Assembly: GCA_902496505.1 (NCBI GenBank)
Contig: CABVBB010000199.1
Coordinates: forward strand, 1-5,237
Origin: an uncultured Peptococcaceae bacterium
GTDB lineage: Bacteria; Bacillota; Peptococcia; Peptococcales; Peptococcaceae
DNA length: 5,237 nt
Reading direction: 5' to 3'
Shown here: positions 1 to 5,237 of the stretch, piece by piece
How the letters are laid out: the number at the start of each line of letters is the position of its first letter
How positions within the stretch are numbered: the stretch's first letter is position 1
Notes under the pieces: model-generated
The model's input: the letters and a program-made list of their open reading frames with translations, nothing else
Databases searched by the model: none
Told to the model about the DNA's origin: nothing
Program-made: the position numbers and the translations under genes

Positions 1-5
1 GCCTA

Positions 6-34
6 TTCATTCCAGCAAAAGAGTGTGATACAAT
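6..34 (+). promoter_or_regulatory. Possible extended -10 promoter for the DUF5693-csaB unit
   Basis: A TACAAT box at 29-34 is preceded by TG at 26-27, which makes an extended -10 element (TGaTACAAT). Seventeen bases upstream, TTCATT at 6-11 is a poor -35 match (3 of 6), which is tolerable for an extended -10 promoter. Transcription would start near 41, giving a leader of about 57 bases before the GTG at 98. The element lies at the window edge, so an upstream gene that overlaps or reads through cannot be excluded. Confidence 0.45.
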
Positions 35-83
35 GAGGATTAATGTGTTCGAGCTATGGCAGAGCGTTTCTGCCTGACAACAG

Positions 84-90
84 AAGGAGG
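84..90 (+). promoter_or_regulatory. Ribosome binding site that decides the DUF5693 gene start
   Basis: AAGGAGG is a full match to the anti-Shine-Dalgarno sequence. It lies 7 bases before the GTG at 98 and only 4 before the adjacent GTG at 95. The in-frame ATG at 56 has no comparable site at a usable distance (the nearest, GAGGA at 35-39, is 16 bases away) and would place this site inside the coding region. The GTG at 98 is therefore preferred. Confidence 0.85.
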
Positions 91-97
91 AGCAGTG

Positions 98-2074
98 GTG
101 AAAGAACAACAATCCCGAAAGAACTATCTGCAGCTTTTCGGCTGGGCGCTGGTCGCAGTGGCTATCGTCTGCAGTCTAACCCTATGGGGACAGCGGCTGG
201 CTGCGGAAAAAGCGTATAAAACCGTGCAGGTCTCTGTCAATTACACGGATGTGGTCTCCTTGGCCAACGGCAATCAGCTGAGCGTGCCGCAGATGCTGGA
301 TACGCTGCAAGCACACGGCGTCAGTGCCATCCTATTTAAGGAAGTCAGTGTCGGCGATCTGGACAGGCTGGGCAAAGTGGAGCTCACCTTGGGCGACAAT
401 CTGCGGCATAGTGCTTATGCGGACAAGGTCAGCCCAGATCTTTCGATCAATGATGCAACGCTTTATGTAGCGATTTTGGATGAGGCGTGGGCCGAGCAGG
501 TCCAGGCGCATCTGCTGCACAAGATCGATGGCGCGATGTTTTATGACGGCGAGGTGCCTGTCGTGGCTGTGCCTGTAGCGATCCCCGGTTCAGCAGCGGA
601 ATTGGACCGCGCCCGCTCCGTTGTCACGGAGATCGGCATCGGCTACGATCAAGAGGGGCTGGGCTATGCTGCTGCCAGCCAAATGGGCGTCATTCCTCAG
701 ATGCGCAGCTGGTCAGAAGAACCCACAGATCAATCGCTGCGTTTCGTGACAGATGAGCTGAAACAGATGCCCAATGTCACGCAGATCCTTTTCAATGATA
801 AAACCATCCCCAGCGGCATCGACCCGCACAAGCTGCGCACCTTTGCTGAGCTTTTGCGCGTGGATGGCGAAACCTTGGCGCCAGTCGGCACCATCGAATT
901 CTCCGAGCAGGCTGGACTCAACCAGCTGGGCTTGCTGCTGGACAAGGATGTCATTCGTCTGCACACCATCGCCAACAATGAAATGAGCAAGCTCACTGAG
1001 CCGGAAATGCTGGATCGCTGGATGCTGGCGGCCAGAGAGCGGAATATGCGCTCCCTCTTGGTGCGCTTCATGGACGTGTACACCCCAGCCGTGGCCTTAG
1101 ATGAAAATCTGGCCTATCTGGATGATCTGGCAAGCGGCCTGGAGGACTCCGGCTTTACGCTGCAAGGGACGTATGAAAAACCGGCCAGCATCAATGTCAA
1201 CGGCATAGTGATGTTCGTCATTGGACTGGGTGTGGCTGCAGGTGTGCTCTTGATGCTCCTGCAGATGGGACTGCCGCGGCTGGCTGTGGCGGGCTTTATC
1301 ATCACCACGGTGTGCTGGGGAGGGCTCTTCGCCTTATCGCCCATCTTGGCCCGCAAGCTCATGGCTTTGGCTGGCGTCATGGTCTTTCCCATCATCTCCT
1401 GCTTGATCTTTATCCAGCCCAAGCGGCAGAATATCGGCAAAAGCATCGTGACGCTCTTAAAAATGTGCGCACTGAGCTTTATCGGCGCGATCCTGATGGT
1501 CGGACTTTTGGCAGATGTGCTCTTCATGCTCAAGCTGGATCAGTTCAGCGGCGTGAAGATCGCGCACATCATCCCCATTATCGTGGTGCCCTTGGTGCTC
1601 TATATCTGGCGGGAAAAAGATCCCGTACAAGCCGTCAAGGATCTTTTCAACCAGGCAGTCACCTATAAATGGGCCTTTTTAGCGGGGATCTTGGTCGTTG
1701 CTGCGGTCATCTATGTGGCGCGTACGGGTAATACTACTGCTGAGCTCAGCGGAGCAGAATCCGCTATGCGCAACTTCCTAAATGACGTCATGGGCGTACG
1801 GCCGCGGAGCAAAGAATTCTTGATCGGCTATCCGCTGACATTGGTCATGTTCTACTTTGGCGCTACGCGGGGCAAATGGTTCCTGTCCATACCGGCTGTG
1901 ATTGGACAGGTCTCCTTGGTCAACACCTATGCCCACATCCATACTGCCCTGATCATGTCCCTGCGCCGCAGCCTCAACGGCTTGGTACTGGGCATCGTGC
2001 TGGGCGTCGTGGCCATCATCGTCATCGAATTGCTGCTCAAGCTTTATAAGAAATATATCGTCAACATACGTTAA
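98..2074 (+). CDS. DUF5693 family multi-pass membrane protein next to CsaB
   Basis: This gene encodes a 658-residue integral membrane protein of unknown biochemical function, recognised as DUF5693-like. Seen directly: a short positively charged N-terminus and one membrane helix at about 13-31. A large soluble region follows at about 35-365, predicted to lie outside the membrane. Then come about eight or nine hydrophobic segments (roughly 368-390, 392-414, 420-439, 449-476, 487-504, 524-542, 572-590, 592-615 and 626-649) and a basic tail. A hallmark stretch VRPRSKEFLIGYP at about 567-579 precedes the last helices and resembles the RPRTKEFLIGHP-like motif I associate with this family. The soluble part shows repeated strand-helix units ending in phrases such as GVSAILFKE, VGTIEFSEQAG and VIRLHTI, which suggests a beta/alpha barrel. 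From general knowledge, members are often encoded beside csaB in Bacillota, as here (csaB starts 101 bases downstream). A role in export, assembly or modification of the pyruvylated wall polymer is inference only. Start is GTG 98 rather than ATG 56, because of the AAGGAGG site. Confidence 0.85.
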   Translation: MKEQQSRKNYLQLFGWALVAVAIVCSLTLWGQRLAAEKAYKTVQVSVNYTDVVSLANGNQLSVPQMLDTLQAHGVSAILFKEVSVGDLDRLGKVELTLGDNLRHSAYADKVSPDLSINDATLYVAILDEAWAEQVQAHLLHKIDGAMFYDGEVPVVAVPVAIPGSAAELDRARSVVTEIGIGYDQEGLGYAAASQMGVIPQMRSWSEEPTDQSLRFVTDELKQMPNVTQILFNDKTIPSGIDPHKLRTFAELLRVDGETLAPVGTIEFSEQAGLNQLGLLLDKDVIRLHTIANNEMSKLTEPEMLDRWMLAARERNMRSLLVRFMDVYTPAVALDENLAYLDDLASGLEDSGFTLQGTYEKPASINVNGIVMFVIGLGVAAGVLLMLLQMGLPRLAVAGFIITTVCWGGLFALSPILARKLMALAGVMVFPIISCLIFIQPKRQNIGKSIVTLLKMCALSFIGAILMVGLLADVLFMLKLDQFSGVKIAHIIPIIVVPLVLYIWREKDPVQAVKDLFNQAVTYKWAFLAGILVVAAVIYVARTGNTTAELSGAESAMRNFLNDVMGVRPRSKEFLIGYPLTLVMFYFGATRGKWFLSIPAVIGQVSLVNTYAHIHTALIMSLRRSLNGLVLGIVLGVVAIIVIELLLKLYKKYIVNIR

Positions 2075-2080
2075 ACGTTT

Positions 2081-2151
2081 GGCCGCTGCGGCCCAGGGAC
2101 ATTTGTCTCTCGGCTGCAGCAGCCGCTTACATAGACACGCCGCTTGCGGCG
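2081..2151 (+). other. Cluster of four GC-rich hairpins between the DUF5693 gene and csaB
   Basis: Four inverted repeats lie nearly end to end in the 89-base spacer. They are GGCCG-CTG-CGGCC (2081-2093), GGGACA-TT-TGTCTC (2096-2109, one G-T pair), CGGCTG-CAG-CAGCCG (2111-2125) and CGCCGC-TT-GCGGCG (2138-2151). As RNA the last would be a five-pair stem capped by a CUUG tetraloop. An 8-base palindrome AAACGTTT (2073-2080) overlaps the upstream stop codon. No T-tract follows any stem, so a normal intrinsic terminator is unlikely. GCGGC and GCCGC blocks recur, so other pairings between hairpins are possible. The cluster may protect mRNA ends, tune csaB translation (the last stem ends 9 bases before the csaB ribosome site) or be an interspersed repeat. 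The inverted repeats are directly visible; their function is unknown. Confidence 0.6.
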
Positions 2152-2175
2152 AATAGGGAAAAGGTGGGGGAGCGA

Positions 2176-3267
2176 ATGAGCAAACGAGTTTTATTGTCTG
2201 GTTATTATGGATTTGACAATGCCGGTGATGAAGCGGTATTGTATGCGATCATCGAGAGTCTGCGTCAAGTGGGGATAGAGGAGATCACCGTGCTTTCCGC
2301 CAAGCCGGAGGCCACAGCAGCGCTGTATCAAGTGGAGGCCGTGGATCGCTGGAGCAAAAAAGGCATCTACAAGGCAGTCAAAAACTGCGACCTGCTGATC
2401 TCAGGCGGCGGCAGTCTGCTGCAAGATGTCACCAGCAAAAACGGCATTTTATATTACTTAGGCATCATCTGGCTGGCGCAGCATTTCAAAAAGCCGGTCA
2501 TGATCTATGCCCAAGGCATCGGACCCATCGAGCATCAGCGCAACCGCCGCCTGACAGCCAAGCTGCTCAACAAAGTCCAGGCCATCACCGTGCGCGACCT
2601 GCCCTCGCGGCAGACCCTTTTGGATATGGGCGTACGCAGAGAGATCCAAGTGGGGGTCGATCCCGTCATGGGCATTGAGGCGAGCAGGATCAACGCCTCT
2701 GTCGGTGAAGCTTATTTAGAAGAGATCGGCTGGCAGGCTGACGGCGGACCGACGCTCATGATCTCCGTCAGACCCTGGCAGGAAACTGGCGACAGGCTGC
2801 GCGAATTGGCGCTGACGGGCGATCATTTTGCCAACCGCGGCTGGCAGGTGGTGTTTTTGCCCATGCACTACGGTGAAGACAGCGAAGAAAGCCAAAAAGT
2901 CGCCGAGATCATGCATCAGCCCTCTTTGCTCCTTGCGGCCAACTATACGCCGTTAGAGATCATGTCCATCCTCAAAAACAGCGATCTCGTCCTCGGCATG
3001 CGGCTGCACACCTTGATCATGGCCGCTGTTTTGGATAAGCCCATGGCCGCACTTTCTTACGATCCCAAGATCGACGGCTTTATGCAGAGTCTGCGCTTAG
3101 ACGGTGATATGGTGCCTGTCGATCAAGTCGACAGTGCCCGCCTGATCAAACTTTTAGAAGACCTCTGGGCCGACAGAGCGCAAAAGATCGCCCAGACGGC
3201 GCGCTACAAAGAGATCATTGCTCTGCAGGCCAAAGCGCCCGCCAAAGTAGCCGCTGATCTCTTCTGA
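2176..3267 (+). CDS. csaB: Polysaccharide pyruvyl transferase CsaB
   Basis: CsaB transfers a pyruvyl group from phosphoenolpyruvate, as a ketal, to a ManNAc-type sugar of a lipid-linked cell-wall glycan precursor in the cytoplasm. The pyruvylated polymer is the ligand for SLH domains in the Bacillus and Paenibacillus systems. The 363-residue product has the family's usual size. Visible motifs in order: GYYGFDNAGDE (9-19), the glycine loop SGGGSLLQD (76-84), AQGIGPI (112-118), VRDLPSR (139-145), GVDPV (160-164), SVRPW (197-201), LPMHYGED (228-235) and GMRLHTLIMA (274-283). The histidine of RLH (278) is the conserved family histidine, and KPMAALSYDPK (288-298) follows it. There is no signal peptide or membrane helix, as expected of a cytosolic glycan-modifying enzyme. 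ATG 2176 is chosen because the N-terminus then matches family members and AAGGTGG (2161-2167) sits 8 bases upstream. An in-frame GTG at 2164 would overlap that site. The gene ends in tandem stops TGA TAA. It probably shares a transcript with the DUF5693 gene. Confidence 0.93.
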   Translation: MSKRVLLSGYYGFDNAGDEAVLYAIIESLRQVGIEEITVLSAKPEATAALYQVEAVDRWSKKGIYKAVKNCDLLISGGGSLLQDVTSKNGILYYLGIIWLAQHFKKPVMIYAQGIGPIEHQRNRRLTAKLLNKVQAITVRDLPSRQTLLDMGVRREIQVGVDPVMGIEASRINASVGEAYLEEIGWQADGGPTLMISVRPWQETGDRLRELALTGDHFANRGWQVVFLPMHYGEDSEESQKVAEIMHQPSLLLAANYTPLEIMSILKNSDLVLGMRLHTLIMAAVLDKPMAALSYDPKIDGFMQSLRLDGDMVPVDQVDSARLIKLLEDLWADRAQKIAQTARYKEIIALQAKAPAKVAADLF

Positions 3268-3309
3268 TAAAAATAAAGCTTAAGCAGCAAGAGCGCTAAG
3301 GATTTCCTG

Positions 3310-3330
3310 TTGCCAAATGTTTGGAGGCAA
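3310..3330 (+). repeat. Overlapping inverted repeats inside the tagO promoter
   Basis: Two inverted repeats overlap the -35 box and spacer: an inner CCAAA-TG-TTTGG (3313-3324) and an outer TTGCC-N11-GGCAA (3310-3314 with 3326-3330). Their centres differ by about one and a half bases. Placement across the -35 box and spacer is typical of a repressor operator. No regulator is identifiable from the window, and short palindromes can arise by chance. Confidence 0.35.
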
Positions 3331-3338
3331 GCTACAAT
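3310..3338 (+). promoter_or_regulatory. Promoter for the tagO-SH3b unit
   Basis: TTGCCA (3310-3315) and TACAAT (3333-3338) are separated by 17 bases. Each box matches the sigma-70/sigma-A consensus at 5 of 6 positions. Transcription would start near 3345, leaving a leader of about 53 bases before the ATG at 3398. This suggests that tagO can be transcribed independently of csaB, although no terminator lies between the two. Confidence 0.65.
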
Positions 3339-3382
3339 AAACGAAGCAACGAACTACTTTGATTCATCACGAAGCACTGCTT

Positions 3383-3387
3383 GGAGG
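3383..3387 (+). promoter_or_regulatory. Ribosome binding site that decides the tagO start
   Basis: GGAGG lies 10 bases before ATG 3398. A longer in-frame reading from TTG 3359 would put this site inside the gene and add 13 polar residues that the family does not have ahead of its first membrane helix. The same eight bases TTGGAGGC also occur 60 bases upstream (3321-3328), within the promoter, with no good start codon after them. Confidence 0.85.
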
Positions 3388-3397
3388 CTATAAAATC

Positions 3398-4462
3398 ATG
3401 ATTAAATACGACTTGATCTACGCGCTCATAGCGTTGATCATCTGCTTGTTTTTGGTGCCCTTGGTCGGCAAACTTGCCATCAAGATCGGCGCTGTCGATA
3501 AACCCAATGCCCGCAAAGTACACACGACCCTCATGCCCCGTATGGGCGGACTGGCGATCTACCTAAGCTTTGTGGCGGTAATCGTTTTCACCCAGCCCAT
3601 GACGCGAGAACTCATTGGCTTGATCCTAGGCGCGACCCTTTTGATCGCTGTCGGCATTTGGGACGACTGCAAAGATATCCCTGCCAAGGTGAAATTGGTC
3701 GGCCAGATCGCTGCCGCCTGCATTCCCGTAGCCTTTGGCATTCGCGTCGAATTCATGAGCAATCCTTTAGACGGACTGCCGCTGCACTTAGCTTTTTTCA
3801 GCGTTCCCGTCACTGTGATCTGGATCGTCGGCATCATCAATGCGGTCAACCTCATCGACGGATTGGATGGACTGGCCGCAGGGACCTCCATCATCGCCGC
3901 CATCACTATGGCCATCGTCGGTTACAGCAGCGGACAATATACCATGATGGCTCTGGCTCTGATCCTGGCTGGCGCAGCGCTGGGCTTTCTGCGGTACAAT
4001 TTCCACCCGGCCAAGATCTTCATGGGCGATACCGGCTCCATGTTTTTGGGCTACGTCCTGAGCGTACTGGCTGTCATGGGCGTCGCCAAGAGCGTTACCT
4101 TCATTTCCTTAGTCACGCCTATTTTGGTACTGGGGATCCCCATCTTTGATACGCTCTTTGCCATCGTCCGCCGTACCATCAAGCATCAGCCCCTTTTTAA
4201 ACCCGATAAAGAACATCTGCACCACTGCCTGCTCAACATGGGCTTCAGCCACCGCAACACCGTATTGGTCATTTACGGCATCAACATCGTGCTGGCCGCC
4301 AGCGGACTCTTGATCAGCTACGTCACCACCACTCAGGCGATGATCCTTTTGGTCATCATCTCCACCGCTGTGCTTATCGGTGCCCGCAAACTGGGCATCA
4401 TCGGTCTGAAGACCCCTGCTGTCAATAACAAAAACATTCCCGACGATACCAACAAAAAATAG
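3398..4462 (+). CDS. tagO: TagO/WecA-type undecaprenyl-phosphate sugar-1-phosphate transferase
   Basis: This is an integral membrane enzyme of the MraY/WecA glycosyltransferase 4 family. It transfers GlcNAc-1-phosphate (or a related sugar phosphate) from the UDP-sugar to undecaprenyl phosphate, the first step of teichoic-acid-like, secondary wall or O-antigen polymers. The 354-residue length fits the family (about 350-370). Motifs: DKPNARKVH (34-42), PRMGG (47-51), the Mg-binding pair DD at 89-90, NAVNLIDGLDGLAAG (148-162), FMGDTGS (208-214, with catalytic-type Asp211) and the HLHH cytoplasmic motif (273-276). About eleven hydrophobic segments are visible, in line with the 10-11 helices of the family, and a short polar tail ends in TNKK. 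The NLIDGLDGLA form and the absence of MurNAc-pentapeptide features favour TagO/WecA over MraY. The symbol tagO is by family; the true acceptor polymer is unknown. The gene sits between csaB and the SH3b gene, which fits a wall-polymer role. Confidence 0.92.
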   Translation: MIKYDLIYALIALIICLFLVPLVGKLAIKIGAVDKPNARKVHTTLMPRMGGLAIYLSFVAVIVFTQPMTRELIGLILGATLLIAVGIWDDCKDIPAKVKLVGQIAAACIPVAFGIRVEFMSNPLDGLPLHLAFFSVPVTVIWIVGIINAVNLIDGLDGLAAGTSIIAAITMAIVGYSSGQYTMMALALILAGAALGFLRYNFHPAKIFMGDTGSMFLGYVLSVLAVMGVAKSVTFISLVTPILVLGIPIFDTLFAIVRRTIKHQPLFKPDKEHLHHCLLNMGFSHRNTVLVIYGINIVLAASGLLISYVTTTQAMILLVIISTAVLIGARKLGIIGLKTPAVNNKNIPDDTNKK

Positions 4463-4487
4463 TCTATTCGCAGAAAGGAACGTTGCC

Positions 4488-5009
4488 ATGAAGGTCAAGA
4501 CGCTTATTGTCCTCTCCATCCTGTTTTTTGCCATAGGTTCCTTAGGTGGGGCCGCCTATGCCTTTGTTTCCGGCGGCAATGTCCTGCACTCCGTCTCAGG
4601 CCTGCTGCCCGCCAGCAAAACGCCAGAAGAAAAGCTGATCGACGATTTTATTAAGGAACAAGAAAAGAAACAGCAAAATGACACCCAGCAGCCCCCTGCC
4701 CAAAAAGATGATCAAGACGAGCAGAAGCCAAGCACGCCAGAACCCGAAACAAAAGACGACCAGACGCCCAGCGATACCACTGACACCAAAGACAGCAATA
4801 CCACCAGCCAAAAACGCATGGGTCAGCCCACTGTCTCTGACAACGCGACGCTCAATGTACGCAAGACGCCCAAAGACGGGGAAGTCCTCATCGGCATCCC
4901 CAATACTGAAAAAGTCGAGATCATCGGTGAGAAAAATGGTTGGTATCAGATCATTACAGCCAACGGCACAAAAGGCTGGGTCTCTGCAGAATATTTGAAA
5001 GAACTCTAA
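4488..5009 (+). CDS. Membrane-anchored SH3b-domain protein
   Basis: The 173-residue product has three parts. An N-terminal hydrophobic helix (about 5-27) after MKVK could be a signal anchor; no lipobox cysteine is present. A long, highly polar low-complexity linker rich in D, K, Q, T, P, E and S spans about 42-112. A C-terminal bacterial SH3 domain spans about 115-172, with the characteristic LNVRKTP (122-128), GWYQI (151-155) and GTKGWVSAEYL (160-170) phrases. SH3b domains commonly bind peptidoglycan or wall peptides, so the likely place of action is outside the membrane, reaching to the wall through the linker. There is no enzymatic domain. AAAGGAA (4474-4480) sits 7 bases before the ATG, and the gap after tagO is only 25 bases, so the two are probably co-transcribed. 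A terminator follows directly. The exact role is unknown; a wall-binding or sensor/adaptor protein is the best inference. Confidence 0.85.
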   Translation: MKVKTLIVLSILFFAIGSLGGAAYAFVSGGNVLHSVSGLLPASKTPEEKLIDDFIKEQEKKQQNDTQQPPAQKDDQDEQKPSTPEPETKDDQTPSDTTDTKDSNTTSQKRMGQPTVSDNATLNVRKTPKDGEVLIGIPNTEKVEIIGEKNGWYQIITANGTKGWVSAEYLKEL

Positions 5010-5027
5010 AATACCTATTTGGAACAG

Positions 5028-5077
5028 TCCTCGCAAACGCCCATGAATACAGGCTTTGCGAGGAATTTTAGCTTTTT
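5028..5077 (+). terminator. Intrinsic terminator after the SH3b gene
   Basis: A perfect 10-base stem TCCTCGCAAA (5028-5037) pairs with TTTGCGAGGA (5055-5064). GCC/GGC can extend it inward past one bulged C. It is followed by a T-rich run, ATTTTAGCTTTTT (5065-5077). It lies 18 bases after the SH3b stop codon and would separate the wall-polymer unit from the strong rRNA-type promoter that starts 23 bases further on. Confidence 0.88.
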
Positions 5078-5078
5078 G

Positions 5079-5097
5079 AATAAAAAAGTTAAAAAAG
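5079..5097 (+). promoter_or_regulatory. A-tract UP element of the rRNA-type promoter
   Basis: Two A-runs (AAAAAA at 5082-5087 and AAAAAA at 5091-5096) lie just upstream of the -35 box, at about -40 to -57 from the predicted start. This is where the RNA polymerase alpha subunit contacts UP elements of strong stable-RNA promoters. Confidence 0.65.
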
Positions 5098-5100
5098 GTG

Positions 5101-5129
5101 TTGACAATATGGGCCGACATCAGTATAAT
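5101..5129 (+). promoter_or_regulatory. Perfect consensus promoter of a probable rRNA operon
   Basis: TTGACA (5101-5106) and TATAAT (5124-5129) are both exact consensus boxes with the ideal 17-base spacer. Transcription should begin near 5136-5137. The boxA-containing leader downstream identifies it as a stable-RNA, most likely rrn, promoter. Only one promoter is visible; tandem promoters further downstream cannot be seen. Confidence 0.92.
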
Positions 5130-5135
5130 TATAAA

Positions 5136-5237
5136 AGTCGTCAAGAGATGACGGCGAGCTGCTCGGGACAAACCCCGACAGATGAAAGCTCTTTGAAAAT
5201 TGAACAGTTAGAAGCGAATAAACCAAAAACCAGTCGA
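5136..5237 (+). other. Leader of a probable rRNA operon with boxA (runs off the window)
   Basis: The transcribed leader holds two hairpins: GTCGTCA-AGAGA-TGACGGC (5137-5155, one G-T pair) and TCGGG-N6-CCCGA (5163-5178). They are followed by a boxA-like antitermination sequence GCTCTTTGAAAATTG at 5188-5202. The stretch CTTTGAAAATTGAACA is typical of Bacillota rRNA leaders and spacers, where the NusB/NusE complex binds. No mature 16S start (the AGAGTTTGATC region) is present before 5237, so the rRNA gene lies beyond the window. A tRNA operon is a less likely alternative. Confidence 0.8.

Noticed and set aside
1..77. Possible end of an upstream gene: two frames are open from the left edge, stopping at 34-36 and at 75-77.
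   Set aside because: The stretches are only 11 and 24 codons long, with no recognisable protein ending, so neither can be supported from this window.
56..97. Longer N-terminus of the DUF5693 protein from ATG 56.
   Set aside because: The extra 14 residues are encoded by the ribosome-site region itself, and AAGGAGG at 84-90 points clearly to GTG 98.
2081..2151. Intrinsic terminator between the DUF5693 gene and csaB.
   Set aside because: Stable stems exist but none is followed by a run of T; the next bases are GAATAGGGAAAAGG.
3277..3299. Hairpin CTTA...TAAG after csaB as a terminator.
   Set aside because: The arms are short and interrupted, and no T-tract follows.
4596..5171. Long minus-strand reading frame opposite the SH3b gene, and other antisense frames over the larger genes.
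   Set aside because: They mirror real genes, run through the terminator and rRNA promoter, and lack ribosome sites or recognisable domains; they are shadows of biased codon use.
5188..5237. Start of a 16S rRNA gene.
   Set aside because: Only leader and boxA sequence is present; the conserved 5' end of mature 16S does not occur before the window ends.
1..5237. CRISPR array, insertion sequence, tRNA or defence system.
   Set aside because: No regularly spaced repeats, transposase reading frame, tRNA cloverleaf or defence-type domain was seen in the window.

Overview
This window carries four complete plus-strand genes followed by the promoter and leader of what is probably a ribosomal RNA operon. 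GC content is moderate (roughly 50-55% by eye). The gene families (DUF5693, CsaB and a TagO/WecA-type transferase), the strong AGGAGG-type ribosome sites, and an rRNA leader with a CTCTTTGAAAA boxA all point to Bacillota (Firmicutes). A Negativicutes or Clostridia member is plausible, but the sequence does not settle the class.

Layout. Positions 1-97 hold a possible extended -10 promoter and a strong ribosome site. They serve a 658-residue membrane protein of the DUF5693 type (98-2074, GTG start). An 89-base spacer (2075-2163) is packed with four small GC-rich hairpins and no T-tract. It leads to csaB, a polysaccharide pyruvyl transferase (2176-3267, ending in tandem stops TGA TAA). After a 130-base gap with a good sigma-A-like promoter comes a tagO/wecA-type polyprenyl-phosphate sugar-1-phosphate transferase (3398-4462). 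A membrane-anchored SH3b-domain protein follows 25 bases later (4488-5009). An intrinsic terminator (5028-5077) closes the block. Immediately after it lie an A-tract UP element, a perfect TTGACA-N17-TATAAT promoter and a structured leader with boxA. The mature 16S gene is not reached.

How it fits together (inference from families). The TagO-type enzyme would load the first sugar phosphate onto undecaprenyl phosphate on the inner membrane face. CsaB would add a pyruvyl ketal to a ManNAc-type residue of the growing lipid-linked glycan. In bacteria where this has been studied, the pyruvylated polymer is the wall ligand for SLH-domain (S-layer) proteins. The DUF5693 membrane protein is the unknown partner next to CsaB. 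The SH3b protein probably sits outside the membrane and contacts the wall. Two transcription units are likely: DUF5693-csaB, and tagO-SH3b with its own promoter. No terminator separates them, so read-through is possible.

The most useful leads are the unknown role and barrel-like outer domain of the DUF5693 protein, the hairpin cluster ahead of csaB, and the overlapping inverted repeats in the tagO promoter. No mobile element, CRISPR array or tRNA was seen, and nothing here clearly amounts to a new defence or mobile system.
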